Positions 7,211-13,720 of a stretch of 13,720 nt of DNA are shown piece after piece. The notes under the pieces are model-generated. The model was not told the origin of the DNA. It did not search any database and saw only the letters and a program-made list of their open reading frames with translations. The stretch is taken from assembly GCA_034440255.1 (NCBI GenBank), contig JAWXBU010000127.1, positions 1 to 13,720 of the forward strand, in the 5' to 3' direction. Position numbers and translations under genes: made by a program. Numbering within the stretch: the first letter of the stretch is position 1; every line of letters begins with the position of its first letter. The stretch comes from JAEUIA01 sp034440255. GTDB lineage: Bacteria; Planctomycetota; UBA1135; GCA-002686595.

Positions 7211-7695
7211 AGTGCGTCGTTCAGCGCGTCCGCTGCGCGCGCGTCGTCGTCGATGGAGCGGTGGTCGGCGAAGTCGGGAAGGGGATGCTCGTGCTCGTGT
7301 GCGCGATGCGCGGCGACACGGAAAAGGAAGCGACAGCGCTCGCGCAGAAGGTCGCGCAGTTCCGGTTCTTCGCCGACGACGCCGGAAAGATGAATCGTTC
7401 GGCTCTCGACACGAGTGCCGGAGTGCTCGTCGTGAGTCAGTTCACGCTCGCCGCGGACGGCAGCGCTGGGCGGCGGCCCTCGTTCGACAAGGCGGCCCTG
7501 CCCGATCTGGCGCGAGTGCTTGTCGAGCGCTTCGTCGCCGAGCTCAGCGGGCTCGGCCTCGTCGTCCAAACGGGTCGTTTCGGGGCCCACATGGAGGTCG
7601 AATTGGTGAACGACGGACCGGTGACCTTCGCCCTCGAAAGTGCTCCGAAGCCGCCGGTTGGCGCGTCGGGTGATCCGTCACAAGTTCTTGCTTGA
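7207..7695 (+). CDS. dtd: D-aminoacyl-tRNA deacylase
   Basis: DTD hydrolyses D-amino acids (D-Tyr, D-Trp, D-Asp and others, and mischarged Gly-tRNA-Ala) from tRNA in the cytoplasm, keeping proteins homochiral. The start VKCVVQRVRCARVVVDG, with GTG read as Met, matches the family N-terminus. Diagnostic features are MNRSALD, the active-site SQFTLAADG followed by GRRPSFDKAA, and the C-terminal NDGPVTF carrying the Gly-cisPro pair that rejects L-amino acids. It has 162 residues against the usual 145 or so; the extra is a Pro/Ser-rich C-terminal tail (SAPKPPVGASGDPSQVLA). The GTG overlaps the preceding gene's stop by 4 nt, so it is translationally coupled. Its presence in the same cluster as trpS is suggestive because D-Trp-tRNA is a known DTD substrate class. 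Confidence 0.96.
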   Translation: MKCVVQRVRCARVVVDGAVVGEVGKGMLVLVCAMRGDTEKEATALAQKVAQFRFFADDAGKMNRSALDTSAGVLVVSQFTLAADGSAGRRPSFDKAALPDLARVLVERFVAELSGLGLVVQTGRFGAHMEVELVNDGPVTFALESAPKPPVGASGDPSQVLA

Positions 7696-7720
7696 CGGGA
7701 GGATATTGCGCTTCGATACT
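7692..7720 (+). promoter_or_regulatory. Sigma70-like promoter for the HU-type gene
   Basis: TTGACG (7692-7697) and GATACT (7715-7720) are separated by exactly 17 bp and match the consensus at 5/6 and 4/6 positions. Transcription would begin near 7727, giving a leader of about 13 nt before the ATG at 7740. The -35 hexamer overlaps the dtd stop codon (7693-7695). This is the best promoter visible in the window; its activity is inferred. Confidence 0.6.
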
Positions 7721-7739
7721 CCGAAAAATCCCCCCGGCC

Positions 7740-8165
7740 ATGGACCCCGAACCGACCACGATCACCAAAAAAGAGCTGGTCAACCGGATCGCCGAGCAGA
7801 CCAGCCAGACCAAGGTCGTGGTCAAGGACATCCTCCAACTCTTTTTGGACGAGATCATCCGCGAACTGGCCGCTGGGAACCGCCTGGAGTTTCGTGAGTT
7901 CGGCGTCTTCGAAGTGCGCGAGCGCGCGGCTCGGAGGGCGCAGAATCCGCGCACGTTGGAGAAGGTGCTCGTGCCTTCCAAACGCGTCGTGAAGTTCAAG
8001 GTCGGAAGGTTGATGCGCGAGCGTATCTGCGACGAGCGGCCGGAGGAGCGGGCCGAGAGGTTGCGGCTCGAGAAGGCGGCGCTGTCGAAGGGCAAGGCTT
8101 CGGCGACGACTCCTGCGGGGCCGCCGCCGCTGCCGAAGCCGCCGCCTTCGAACTCGCCGTTTTGA
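7740..8165 (+). CDS. HU/IHF-family DNA-binding protein with basic Pro-rich tail
   Basis: This is a nucleoid-type protein that bends DNA as a dimer. Residues 8-92 form the HU/IHF fold: helices ITKKELVNRIAEQ and TKVVVKDILQLFLDEIIREL, then GNRLEFREFGVFEVRERAARRAQNPRT (46-72), whose FGxFxVRxRxxRxxxNPxT pattern and N69-P70 tip are the DNA-intercalating arm. The usual PxFKxG is here VVKFKVGRLMRE. HU proteins have about 90 residues; this has 141 because of a charged helical stretch (98-119) and a Pro/Ser-rich end (122-141). The start at 7740 is preferred over a longer frame because the extra codons overlap the promoter and dtd stop. No Shine-Dalgarno is evident, so a near-leaderless message is possible. 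HU and IHF subgroups cannot be told apart by eye. Confidence 0.9.
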   Translation: MDPEPTTITKKELVNRIAEQTSQTKVVVKDILQLFLDEIIRELAAGNRLEFREFGVFEVRERAARRAQNPRTLEKVLVPSKRVVKFKVGRLMRERICDERPEERAERLRLEKAALSKGKASATTPAGPPPLPKPPPSNSPF

Positions 8166-8231
8166 AATGTTCTTGGCGTGGAGTGATGGTGGGGCAGGAG
8201 TGCGTTGACCCTGAATGGTGCGGCATTGGGT

Positions 8232-8251
8232 GCGCGGCGGAAGGGCCGCGC
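8232..8251. other. Short GC hairpin in convergent intergenic region
   Basis: Perfect 7-bp arms GCGCGGC (8232-8238) and GCCGCGC (8245-8251) enclose a 6-nt loop. There is no T-run on either side, so if it ends transcription it is not a standard intrinsic terminator. It lies 21 bp from repeat copy B and might belong to the same element; the matching part of copy A would be outside the window. Confidence 0.5.
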
Positions 8252-8272
8252 GCGGGCGCTGGAGAAGAACGC

Positions 8273-8358
8273 ACTACGCGCGCGCGCTCCGCTTCGCCGA
8301 CCCGGTGCGCGTGAACGGCGCGGTAGCGCCACTCATGCACGTGATTTTGTCGGAAGAA
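8273..8358 (-). repeat. Dispersed hairpin repeat, copy B
   Basis: This is the partner of the repeat at 10-97. Its hairpin has inner arms 8317-8321 and 8326-8330 around a GGTA loop, and the stem extends outward to 8307 and 8340. On the minus strand these 15 pairs are 11 Watson-Crick, 3 G-U and one mismatch. Compared with copy A, the loop-closing pair (58/63 versus 8321/8326) and the fifth pair (54/67 versus 8317/8330) are both swapped C-G for G-C, preserving pairing. It sits about 80 nt beyond the stop codon of the minus-strand cystathionine gene, the same relation as copy A to the MCE gene. Confidence 0.7.
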
Positions 8359-8438
8359 GCGGCGGAGTGTGCACCGCTCGAAGATGCAGTTCGGACCACG
8401 TGGGTGGAACGAGCGGATCCGGATGGGAAAACGTGCGG

Positions 8439-9638
8439 TTACACGCGCTGTTTGCTTGGGCTGACGCTCGCTGCGGCTGCAAGCGCTTGTTTGCAATCGT
8501 CGATCAGGTCGTCGACGTGTTCGACTCCGACGGACAAGCGCACCAAGCCGTCCGCGAGCCCTTGTGCTCGACGGATCGCGGCCGGAATGCTCGCGTGGGT
8601 CATGCTGGCGGGGACTTCGACGAGGGATTCGACACCGCCTAGGGATTCGGCGAGCGTGAAGACTTTCGTGGCCGATGCGAACGCGTCCGCTGCGGGCACT
8701 CCGCCTTTGAGCTCGAACGAGACCATGCCGCCGAAGCCCGGCATCTGGCGCTTGGCGAGCGCGTGGTGCGGATGGCTGGCGAGCCCGGGGTAGATCACCT
8801 TTTCGACGAGTGGTTCTTTCTCGAGCCACGCAGCGATTCTGGCCGCGTTTTGGCAGTGCCGTTCCATCCGCAGCGCGAGCGTCTTGGTGCCGCGCATGAC
8901 GAGGAACATGTCCATCGGACCGGGCGTTCCACCGACGGCGTTCTGGAAGAAGGCGAGTTCTTTCTCGAGCGCGGCATCGCGACCGATCAGCGCTCCCGCG
9001 ACGACGTCGGAGTGTCCGCCGAGGTATTTGGTGAGGCTGTGGAGGACGACGTCTGCGCCAAGTTCGAGCGGTCGCTGCAGGAACGGCGTCGCGAACGTGT
9101 TGTCGACGATCACGAGCTTGCCCTTGGCGTGGGCGACCTTCGACACCGCGGCGATGTCGGTGATGCGCAACAGCGGATTGGTGGGCGTTTCGAGATAGAC
9201 GTAGCGCGTCTTTTCTTCGATCGCGCGCTCGACAGCAGCGACGTCGTTCGTGTCGACGTAGGTGAAGCGCACGCCGTAGCGCTCGAACACTTTACTGAAG
9301 AGGCGGTAAGTGCCGCCGTAGAGATCGTTGCCCGCGACGACATGATCGCCAGGGACGAGTCGATCCATCAGCGCGTTCGTCGCAGCGAGGCCGGAGCTGA
9401 AGCACAGGCCCCAGTTGCCGCTCTCGAGCGAAGCCAAGTTCTCTTGCAAGGCCGTGCGCGTCGGATTCGACGTGCGCGAGTATTCGTAACCTTGGCGCGG
9501 TTTGGCGGGCGCGTCTTGCTTGTACGTGCTCGTGAAATACACGGGCGTCATCACGGCGCCATTTTCGGGATCCGCGTCCTGACCGGCGTGGATCGCGCGG
9601 GTTTCGAAGCGACCGTGGTTGTTCTTCAATTCGGACAT
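8439..9638 (-). CDS. Cystathionine gamma-synthase / gamma-lyase family PLP enzyme
   Basis: This cytoplasmic fold-type I PLP enzyme belongs to the Cys/Met trans-sulfuration family. The 399 residues contain the phosphate-binding YEYSRTSNPTR (51-61, with Y53 and R55), SSGLAA (81-86), ETPTNP (150-155), the pyridine-nitrogen aspartate in VDNTFATP (D179) and the PLP lysine in SLTKYLGGHSD (K204). The C-terminal half has the conserved SLGGVESL-EVPASMTHASIP stretch and RLSVGVEHVDDLIDD. SLGGxESLxxxPxxMTHA is shared by gamma-synthases, gamma-lyases and beta-lyases, so the reaction (homoserine ester plus cysteine to cystathionine, or cystathionine breakdown) cannot be fixed by eye; metB is one possibility. 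It stands alone, divergent from the glycosyltransferase gene and convergent with the HU gene. The start MSELKNNHGRFETRAIHAGQ is normal for the family. Confidence 0.93.
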   Translation of the reverse strand: MSELKNNHGRFETRAIHAGQDADPENGAVMTPVYFTSTYKQDAPAKPRQGYEYSRTSNPTRTALQENLASLESGNWGLCFSSGLAATNALMDRLVPGDHVVAGNDLYGGTYRLFSKVFERYGVRFTYVDTNDVAAVERAIEEKTRYVYLETPTNPLLRITDIAAVSKVAHAKGKLVIVDNTFATPFLQRPLELGADVVLHSLTKYLGGHSDVVAGALIGRDAALEKELAFFQNAVGGTPGPMDMFLVMRGTKTLALRMERHCQNAARIAAWLEKEPLVEKVIYPGLASHPHHALAKRQMPGFGGMVSFELKGGVPAADAFASATKVFTLAESLGGVESLVEVPASMTHASIPAAIRRAQGLADGLVRLSVGVEHVDDLIDDCKQALAAAASVSPSKQRV

Positions 9639-9721
9639 GGGGGCGATTCCAGCGGAATTCGTGGGGTTTGAAGCGCTCAGTGTAGTGGCTGGCGCAGCGC
9701 GCTTCTATCATCGCACGAACG
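9639..9721. promoter_or_regulatory. Divergent intergenic region between cystathionine enzyme and glycosyltransferase genes
   Basis: These 83 bp separate two divergent starts. Isolated -10-like hexamers are visible on the plus strand (TATCAT, 9706-9711) and on the minus strand (TACACT), but neither has a recognisable -35 partner at 16-18 bp. I call only the probable presence of promoters, not their positions. Confidence 0.3.
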
Positions 9722-11467
9722 ATGCCCCCTGCTGAAACGCGCTTCTTTTCGACGCGAGGGCTCGTGGTCGCGGCGGTCTTTTCGATCGCACTCGCCGTGA
9801 TCTGGATCGCGACGCTGCCCTCGAACCTCACGTACGGGTGGGACGAGTCGATGCACGTGGCGCTGCCAGCGGAACGCATGCGTATCGCGCTCGCCGAAGG
9901 AGAGTTCGGTCTCGCGTTCGAAGCCCTGCTGTCGTGCGCTCAATATCCGTTCGTGGAACCCGTGTTGCTCGCGTGCGTGCAGAGCGTGTTCGGCGCGAGC
10001 GAACAGGTGGCGCGGGCGTTCGGCATCGTCGAGTGGTGCGCCACGATCTTCGGCGTGTTCGTGCTGACGCGACTCGTGATCGAATCGCTGCCCGCGGATC
10101 GTCGCCCGCGCGCGGCGTTCGTCGCGCCGTGGCTCGCCTTCGCGTTCGCAGCGTTGTCACCGCTCGCACTCGGTTTCGCGGGCACGCTGTTCCTCGAGAT
10201 TCCGAGTGCGTGCGCGAGCGTGTGGGCCCTCGTCGCCTGGATCGCGTTGTGGCGCGAACCGACGCGCAAACGCGCGCTCGTCGCCGGGACGCTCGTCACC
10301 GTCGCGTTGTTCACGAAGTGGAACTACGGAATCCTGCTCGGAGCAGGTTTGTTCGTCGATCTCGTGTTGCGCCTCCTTCAGCGCGAAGGACATCTGGAGC
10401 GCGTACGCGTGATTCTTCCGCTCGCTGCCGTTCCCGTCGCCGCGAGCTTGTGGTGGTTTCTGATTCCGCTGCCCGGGGGCTTCGACGTCGCGGCCGAGCA
10501 CAGAAGCGCGTTCGCATCGTTTCTCACGGGAAATCAGGACCTCGCGCGTGCACCCGCGTCGCTTCGCGCTTTCTTCGCCACCTGTCTGTTGGCGCTTTCG
10601 CCGCGTATGGCCGTTTTGCTCGCGGCCGGGTTGGTGACGGCACTTTTCGGGTGGAGAAATGCGGCCCTGCGCACTCTGATCGTCGCTCTGCTCGCGACGA
10701 GCGTCCCGGTCTGGATCCACCCCTTTTTCCTCGAGCGCTTTTTCGTGCCTGGTGCGGTGACGATCTGGATTCTCGCGGCCGTGGGCATCACCCGCTGGTT
10801 GAATGGGAAGCAGCCGCGCACCTCCATCGCGCTGGCGATCATCGCGCTGCTCTCGATCGTGCCCCTCCCCGATCTCTACCCGCACACCGGACACCCGCAC
10901 TGGATACCCGACACAGTGATCGTCGGTGAAAAAATGGGCGTGATCCGAGGCGGCGAGTACGAGCGTGCCTATCAGGTGGGGGTACTCGAAGAACGCACGC
11001 GGCTCCTCGGGAGTCGAGCGCTTCCGAGTGGCGGAATAGATCGCGTCGCGGCGACGGCGTTGCTCGACGCAGTTGCGCGCGAGATCGGGCCCACCGAGCG
11101 CATCGGTTGGATCGGCGTTTCGAGCGAACTTTCGCCGGCTGCCATCCACCTCGGACTGCTCGCCCGTGGCGGATCGCGCGAACGATTCTTGCGCGATGCC
11201 GAGACGAAAATCGACCTCGACTACTTCGACGATCCGCACGTCGATGTCGCAGGAGTGCATGCTTTCGCCGAGGAGTTCGACGTCGTGTTCGCGACGGATC
11301 CGCCCGACTTGAAAGGTCGACGCAGTCGCGAATGGGCGAACGTTGCCCGAGAAATGCTGCTGCAGGACGGTTCGTGGGTGTCGCGTGAACTCGGTCGATT
11401 CGAGATTGCGCGACCGTTGAGAGAGCCGCTCGTCGTTACGCTCTTCGCATGTCGTCGAAAGAAGTGA
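9722..11467 (+). CDS. Probable GT-C (ArnT/PMT-like) membrane glycosyltransferase
   Basis: The 581-residue protein is probably a polytopic inner-membrane transferase that uses a lipid-linked sugar donor. Membrane helix 1 (about 13-31) is followed by a loop with YGWDESMHVALP (38-49); the D41-E42-x-x-H45 arrangement resembles the acidic catalytic motif of the GT-C fold (GT39/GT83 families). Further hydrophobic segments lie near 101-120, 131-155, 163-178, 185-210, 229-249, 281-307, 316-334, 342-359 and 367-382. Residues 385-581 form a soluble C-terminal domain, probably periplasmic, that I cannot assign; it holds an RIGWIGVSSELSPAAIHLGLL stretch and a DYFDDPHVD segment. The acceptor is unknown. 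It overlaps mutS2 by 19 bp. A non-enzymatic membrane protein of similar build cannot be excluded. Confidence 0.7.
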   Translation: MPPAETRFFSTRGLVVAAVFSIALAVIWIATLPSNLTYGWDESMHVALPAERMRIALAEGEFGLAFEALLSCAQYPFVEPVLLACVQSVFGASEQVARAFGIVEWCATIFGVFVLTRLVIESLPADRRPRAAFVAPWLAFAFAALSPLALGFAGTLFLEIPSACASVWALVAWIALWREPTRKRALVAGTLVTVALFTKWNYGILLGAGLFVDLVLRLLQREGHLERVRVILPLAAVPVAASLWWFLIPLPGGFDVAAEHRSAFASFLTGNQDLARAPASLRAFFATCLLALSPRMAVLLAAGLVTALFGWRNAALRTLIVALLATSVPVWIHPFFLERFFVPGAVTIWILAAVGITRWLNGKQPRTSIALAIIALLSIVPLPDLYPHTGHPHWIPDTVIVGEKMGVIRGGEYERAYQVGVLEERTRLLGSRALPSGGIDRVAATALLDAVAREIGPTERIGWIGVSSELSPAAIHLGLLARGGSRERFLRDAETKIDLDYFDDPHVDVAGVHAFAEEFDVVFATDPPDLKGRRSREWANVAREMLLQDGSWVSRELGRFEIARPLREPLVVTLFACRRKK

Positions 11468-13569
11468 AGGGGAAGAGCGCGACGCCGCGGAGCGAGCGGT
11501 TGGACGCATTCGCAGCGCGCGCACTCGATTTCGACGAAGTCGTCGTGACGCTCGAACGGCTCGTCGATTCGTCGCTCGGACTGCGCGCCCTGAAGACGCT
11601 CGTGCCGCTCGACGACGATGGCGCGCGTCGTGCGCTGCGGCGTGTCGAGGAAATGTGCGTGATCGCGAAAATCGGCGGGCTGCCGCCGATGTCGGGCGTC
11701 ACCGATCCCGTGCCGGCGCTCGAACACGCGCACAAGGCCGGGCGCGCGCTCGAGGACGAAGCCATCGTCGCGTTGCGTGGGTTCTTCGAAGCCGTCGAGC
11801 GGCTTTCGACGTGGCTGCGCGAGCGCGACAAGGAATTTCCAGCGCTCGGTCAACTCGCGACGGGTATGCCCGACTTCGAACAGCTCGTGCAACGCATCGA
11901 GAAGACCGTCGACGACCGTGGTCGCGTGAGGGACGACGCTTCACCGCTTCTCGCGCGTCTGCGAAAGGAGTCCTCCGACATCTCCTCGCAGATCGATCGC
12001 GTGTTGCGCACGATCATCGCGAAGCCTGAAATCAAGGTCGTTTTGTCGGACACGAGCCCGCAACGTCGCGGTGGACGTCCCGCGCTCGCGGTGAAGACGA
12101 AGAGCCAAGGTCGCGTGCCCGGCATCGTGCACGATCGTTCGCAGACCGGCGAAACGGTGTTCGTCGAACCGCGCGAGGTCGTCGCGCTCGGCAATCGCAA
12201 CAGCGAGTTGGAGGCCGATCTACGTCGCGAAGTCGAGCGCATCCTGCTCGAGCTGACGCGCGCGATCCTGCGCGAAGAGGACGCCATTCACGAGGCGGCC
12301 GATCGTCTGGCACGACTCGAGTTGGCGCTCATCGGCGCGCGTTTTGCCGGCGAATCCGGCGGTCGCGCGACGGCGATCGCGGGCGAGCGCGGCGCGGCGA
12401 AAGGCATCGTGTTGCGTGGCGCGCGGCATCCTTTGCTGCTCGAACAGAAGCGGCTCGGGCGCTTGAGCGAAGTGCAGCCGATCGACGTGCGTCTCGGCGA
12501 CGACTTCGATTTGCTCATCATCACGGGCCCCAACACCGGCGGAAAAACGCTCGCGCTCAAGACGACTGGGCTCGCCGTCTTGTTCGCACGCTGCGGTTTG
12601 CCGTTCCCGTGCAGCGACGGTTCGGTGGTGCCGCTCATGGACGGCATCTTCGCGGACATCGGCGACGAACAAGAGATCAGCCAGAGCTTGTCGACGTTCA
12701 GTTCGCACCTCGTGCGCATCAAGGCCGGTCTGTTGCGCGCGAGCCCGAAGACGCTGTGCTTGCTGGACGAACTTGGCGGAGGAACCGATCCCGACGAAGG
12801 AGCCGCGTTGTCGGAAGCGATCCTCGAAACGCTGATGGAGGTAGGCGCCCCGACGCTCGCATCGACGCACATCGGCAAGTTGAAGGAGTTCGCGTTCCGC
12901 CACCCGCGTGCCGAAAATGCGTGCGTCGAGTTCGACGCGAGCACGCTTTCACCGCGCTACAAATTGCTCGTCGGCACACCAGGCGAGTCGGGCGCGCTCG
13001 TCATCGCGCGGCGGCTCGGCCTGCCCGGCAAGCTGATCGATCGCGCGCACACACGACTCGCGCGCCGCGACGTCGAAGTGCAGAAACTGATGAGCGACAT
13101 GCGCGTCGCTCGCACGCAAGCCGAAAAATCGCGTGGCGAAGCCGAATCACGCCTCGCGGACGCCGAGCGCGCGCGGAGCGAGATCGAAGTCAAGAAGGCC
13201 GAGATCGAGCGCAAGGGGGAGCTGCTCGAGGCCGAAGCGCAGCGCGGTATCGAAGATCGCGTGCGCGAGGCGCGGCGCAAGATCGAGCGCATCCAACCGT
13301 TGCTCGCCCAGGTCGCCGGAACAGCGAAAAAAGCGCTGGAAGACGCGGTGAAAGAGCTCGACGACGAATTGTCGGGTGCCGCGTTGTCCGACCGTCGTTC
13401 GCAGTTCCTCGACGCCCTCGCGAAGGGCACTTACGTGTACTTGCCGCGCTACCGCCAGCGCGTCGCCGTGCAGAAAGTCGATCGCGCGAAACGCGAGATC
13501 AAGGTCAATCTGGGCGGCATGTCGATGACCGTGTCGTTCGACGAGGTGACGACGTACGAGTCGCGCTGA
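11449..13569 (+). CDS. mutS2: MutS2 ATPase lacking the C-terminal Smr domain
   Basis: MutS2 is a dimeric MutS-family ATPase linked to suppression of recombination and, in Bacillus, rescue of collided ribosomes. The 706 residues comprise an N-terminal core and lever region (about 1-330), the ATPase and a C-terminal coiled coil. Walker A is GPNTGGKT (360-367); EISQSLSTFSSHL is the signature loop; Walker B is CLLDELGGGTDP with D440/E441; H474 in STHIGKLKEF is the switch histidine. A charged coiled coil spans about 540-620, followed by a KOW-like segment (GTYVYLPRYRQRVAVQKVD...) that ends at SFDEVTTYESR. Family members usually have about 780 residues, finishing in an Smr nuclease domain; here it is absent, and no frame in the next 150 bp resembles one. 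The ATG lies inside the preceding gene, without a clear ribosome site. Confidence 0.93.
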   Translation: MSSKEVKGKSATPRSERLDAFAARALDFDEVVVTLERLVDSSLGLRALKTLVPLDDDGARRALRRVEEMCVIAKIGGLPPMSGVTDPVPALEHAHKAGRALEDEAIVALRGFFEAVERLSTWLRERDKEFPALGQLATGMPDFEQLVQRIEKTVDDRGRVRDDASPLLARLRKESSDISSQIDRVLRTIIAKPEIKVVLSDTSPQRRGGRPALAVKTKSQGRVPGIVHDRSQTGETVFVEPREVVALGNRNSELEADLRREVERILLELTRAILREEDAIHEAADRLARLELALIGARFAGESGGRATAIAGERGAAKGIVLRGARHPLLLEQKRLGRLSEVQPIDVRLGDDFDLLIITGPNTGGKTLALKTTGLAVLFARCGLPFPCSDGSVVPLMDGIFADIGDEQEISQSLSTFSSHLVRIKAGLLRASPKTLCLLDELGGGTDPDEGAALSEAILETLMEVGAPTLASTHIGKLKEFAFRHPRAENACVEFDASTLSPRYKLLVGTPGESGALVIARRLGLPGKLIDRAHTRLARRDVEVQKLMSDMRVARTQAEKSRGEAESRLADAERARSEIEVKKAEIERKGELLEAEAQRGIEDRVREARRKIERIQPLLAQVAGTAKKALEDAVKELDDELSGAALSDRRSQFLDALAKGTYVYLPRYRQRVAVQKVDRAKREIKVNLGGMSMTVSFDEVTTYESR

Positions 13570-13571
13570 CG

Positions 13572-13694
13572 TTACGGCAGTCGTCGGTGCCAGACGTCGG
13601 ATCGATCGTACGGTGCCAGGGACAACCACGACGGTTCGGGCTGGCCGCTGATCGTGTGTGTACCGAGCCAGAGCAATTTTTCCCCGATGCGCTG
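13572..13694 (-). pseudogene. Possible minus-strand coding remnant, no start visible
   Basis: On the minus strand 40 sense codons are open between an in-frame TAG (13695-13697) and TAA (13572-13574). They read as a plausible C-terminal end (containing LLWLGTHTISGQPEPSWLSL). There is no ATG; a TTG at 13676 is the only start-like codon of note. It could be the tail of a convergent gene interrupted by a stop or frameshift at the palindrome, or simply chance: GC at third positions is about 75 %, somewhat below the neighbours. Confidence 0.2.
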
Positions 13695-13697
13695 CTA

Positions 13698-13720
13698 CCA
13701 ACGTGCGTCGCGCACGTTGG
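13698..13720. terminator. Perfect palindrome after mutS2, possible terminator stem
   Basis: Arms CCAACGTGCG (13698-13707) and CGCACGTTGG (13711-13720) pair perfectly, with a 3-nt loop TCG. It lies about 130 bp after the mutS2 stop. The window ends at the last base of the stem, so a plus-strand T-run cannot be seen; on the minus strand none follows. It could equally be an operator or a recombination-type site. Confidence 0.4.

Larger units (their letters stand above)
8166..8438. other. Intergenic region between convergent HU and cystathionine genes
   Basis: The 273 bp between the converging genes hold a 7-bp GC hairpin (8232-8251) and repeat copy B (8273-8358). Frames that stay open across it (for example 8215 onward, plus) show no protein-like features and run into the antisense of the next gene, so I do not call a gene here. 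Confidence 0.6.

Noticed and set aside
8215..8793. A 192-codon plus-strand open frame covering repeat copy B and the 3' part of the cystathionine gene.
   Set aside because: Most of it is antisense to a well-supported enzyme gene, it has no recognisable domain, and the 2-nt gap between repeat copies breaks this frame, so the shared LRxADPxRVN reading is a by-product of the DNA repeat.
13572..13618. Direct repeat of the 9-mer CGGTGCCAG after mutS2, considered as an attachment or operator site.
   Set aside because: Only two short copies with irregular spacing and no integrase or other mobile gene nearby.

Overview
The window is a GC-rich, gene-dense stretch of bacterial chromosome with a strong C/G preference at third codon positions. 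It carries housekeeping genes and no sign of a phage, insertion sequence or CRISPR array. Signal-peptide lipoproteins and an Mla-type lipid transport cassette point to a bacterium with two membranes. The gene mix, the tryptophan/proline/phenylalanine-repeat lipoprotein and the MlaE-F-D set without a recognisable MlaC or MlaB are reminiscent of Planctomycetota, but that placement is an inference and no taxonomic marker is present.

Layout. (1) 165-4553, minus strand, read right to left: a 494-residue lipoprotein built from about a dozen W/F-P-F-F-type motifs, then mlaE-like permease, mlaF-like ATPase and mlaD-like MCE protein. The three mla genes are tightly packed (5 and 12 nt gaps) and probably form an inner-membrane phospholipid transporter; the repeat lipoprotein lies 151 bp upstream on the same strand and is a candidate envelope partner. 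(2) 4662-7695, plus strand: trpS, two short-spaced lipoprotein genes of unknown role, and dtd (D-aminoacyl-tRNA deacylase), with gaps or overlaps of 10, 4 and -4 nt, so very likely one operon joining tryptophanyl-tRNA synthesis to chirality proofreading. (3) 7692-8165: an HU/IHF-type DNA-binding protein with an unusual Lys/Pro-rich tail, behind a good sigma70-like promoter that overlaps the dtd stop codon. (4) 8439-9638, minus strand: a cystathionine gamma-synthase/lyase family enzyme. (5) 9722-13569, plus strand: a GT-C-like membrane glycosyltransferase overlapping a mutS2 gene that lacks the usual C-terminal Smr nuclease domain. (6) 13570-13720: a perfect 10-bp palindrome and a possible minus-strand coding remnant.

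The most notable non-coding signal is an approximately 87-bp repeat present twice, at 10-97 and 8273-8358, each time downstream of a minus-strand gene and in the same orientation. Both copies fold into a long hairpin with a 4-nt loop, and two base pairs of the stem differ by paired, pairing-preserving substitutions. This suggests a conserved structured element (RNA or REP-like) rather than chance similarity.
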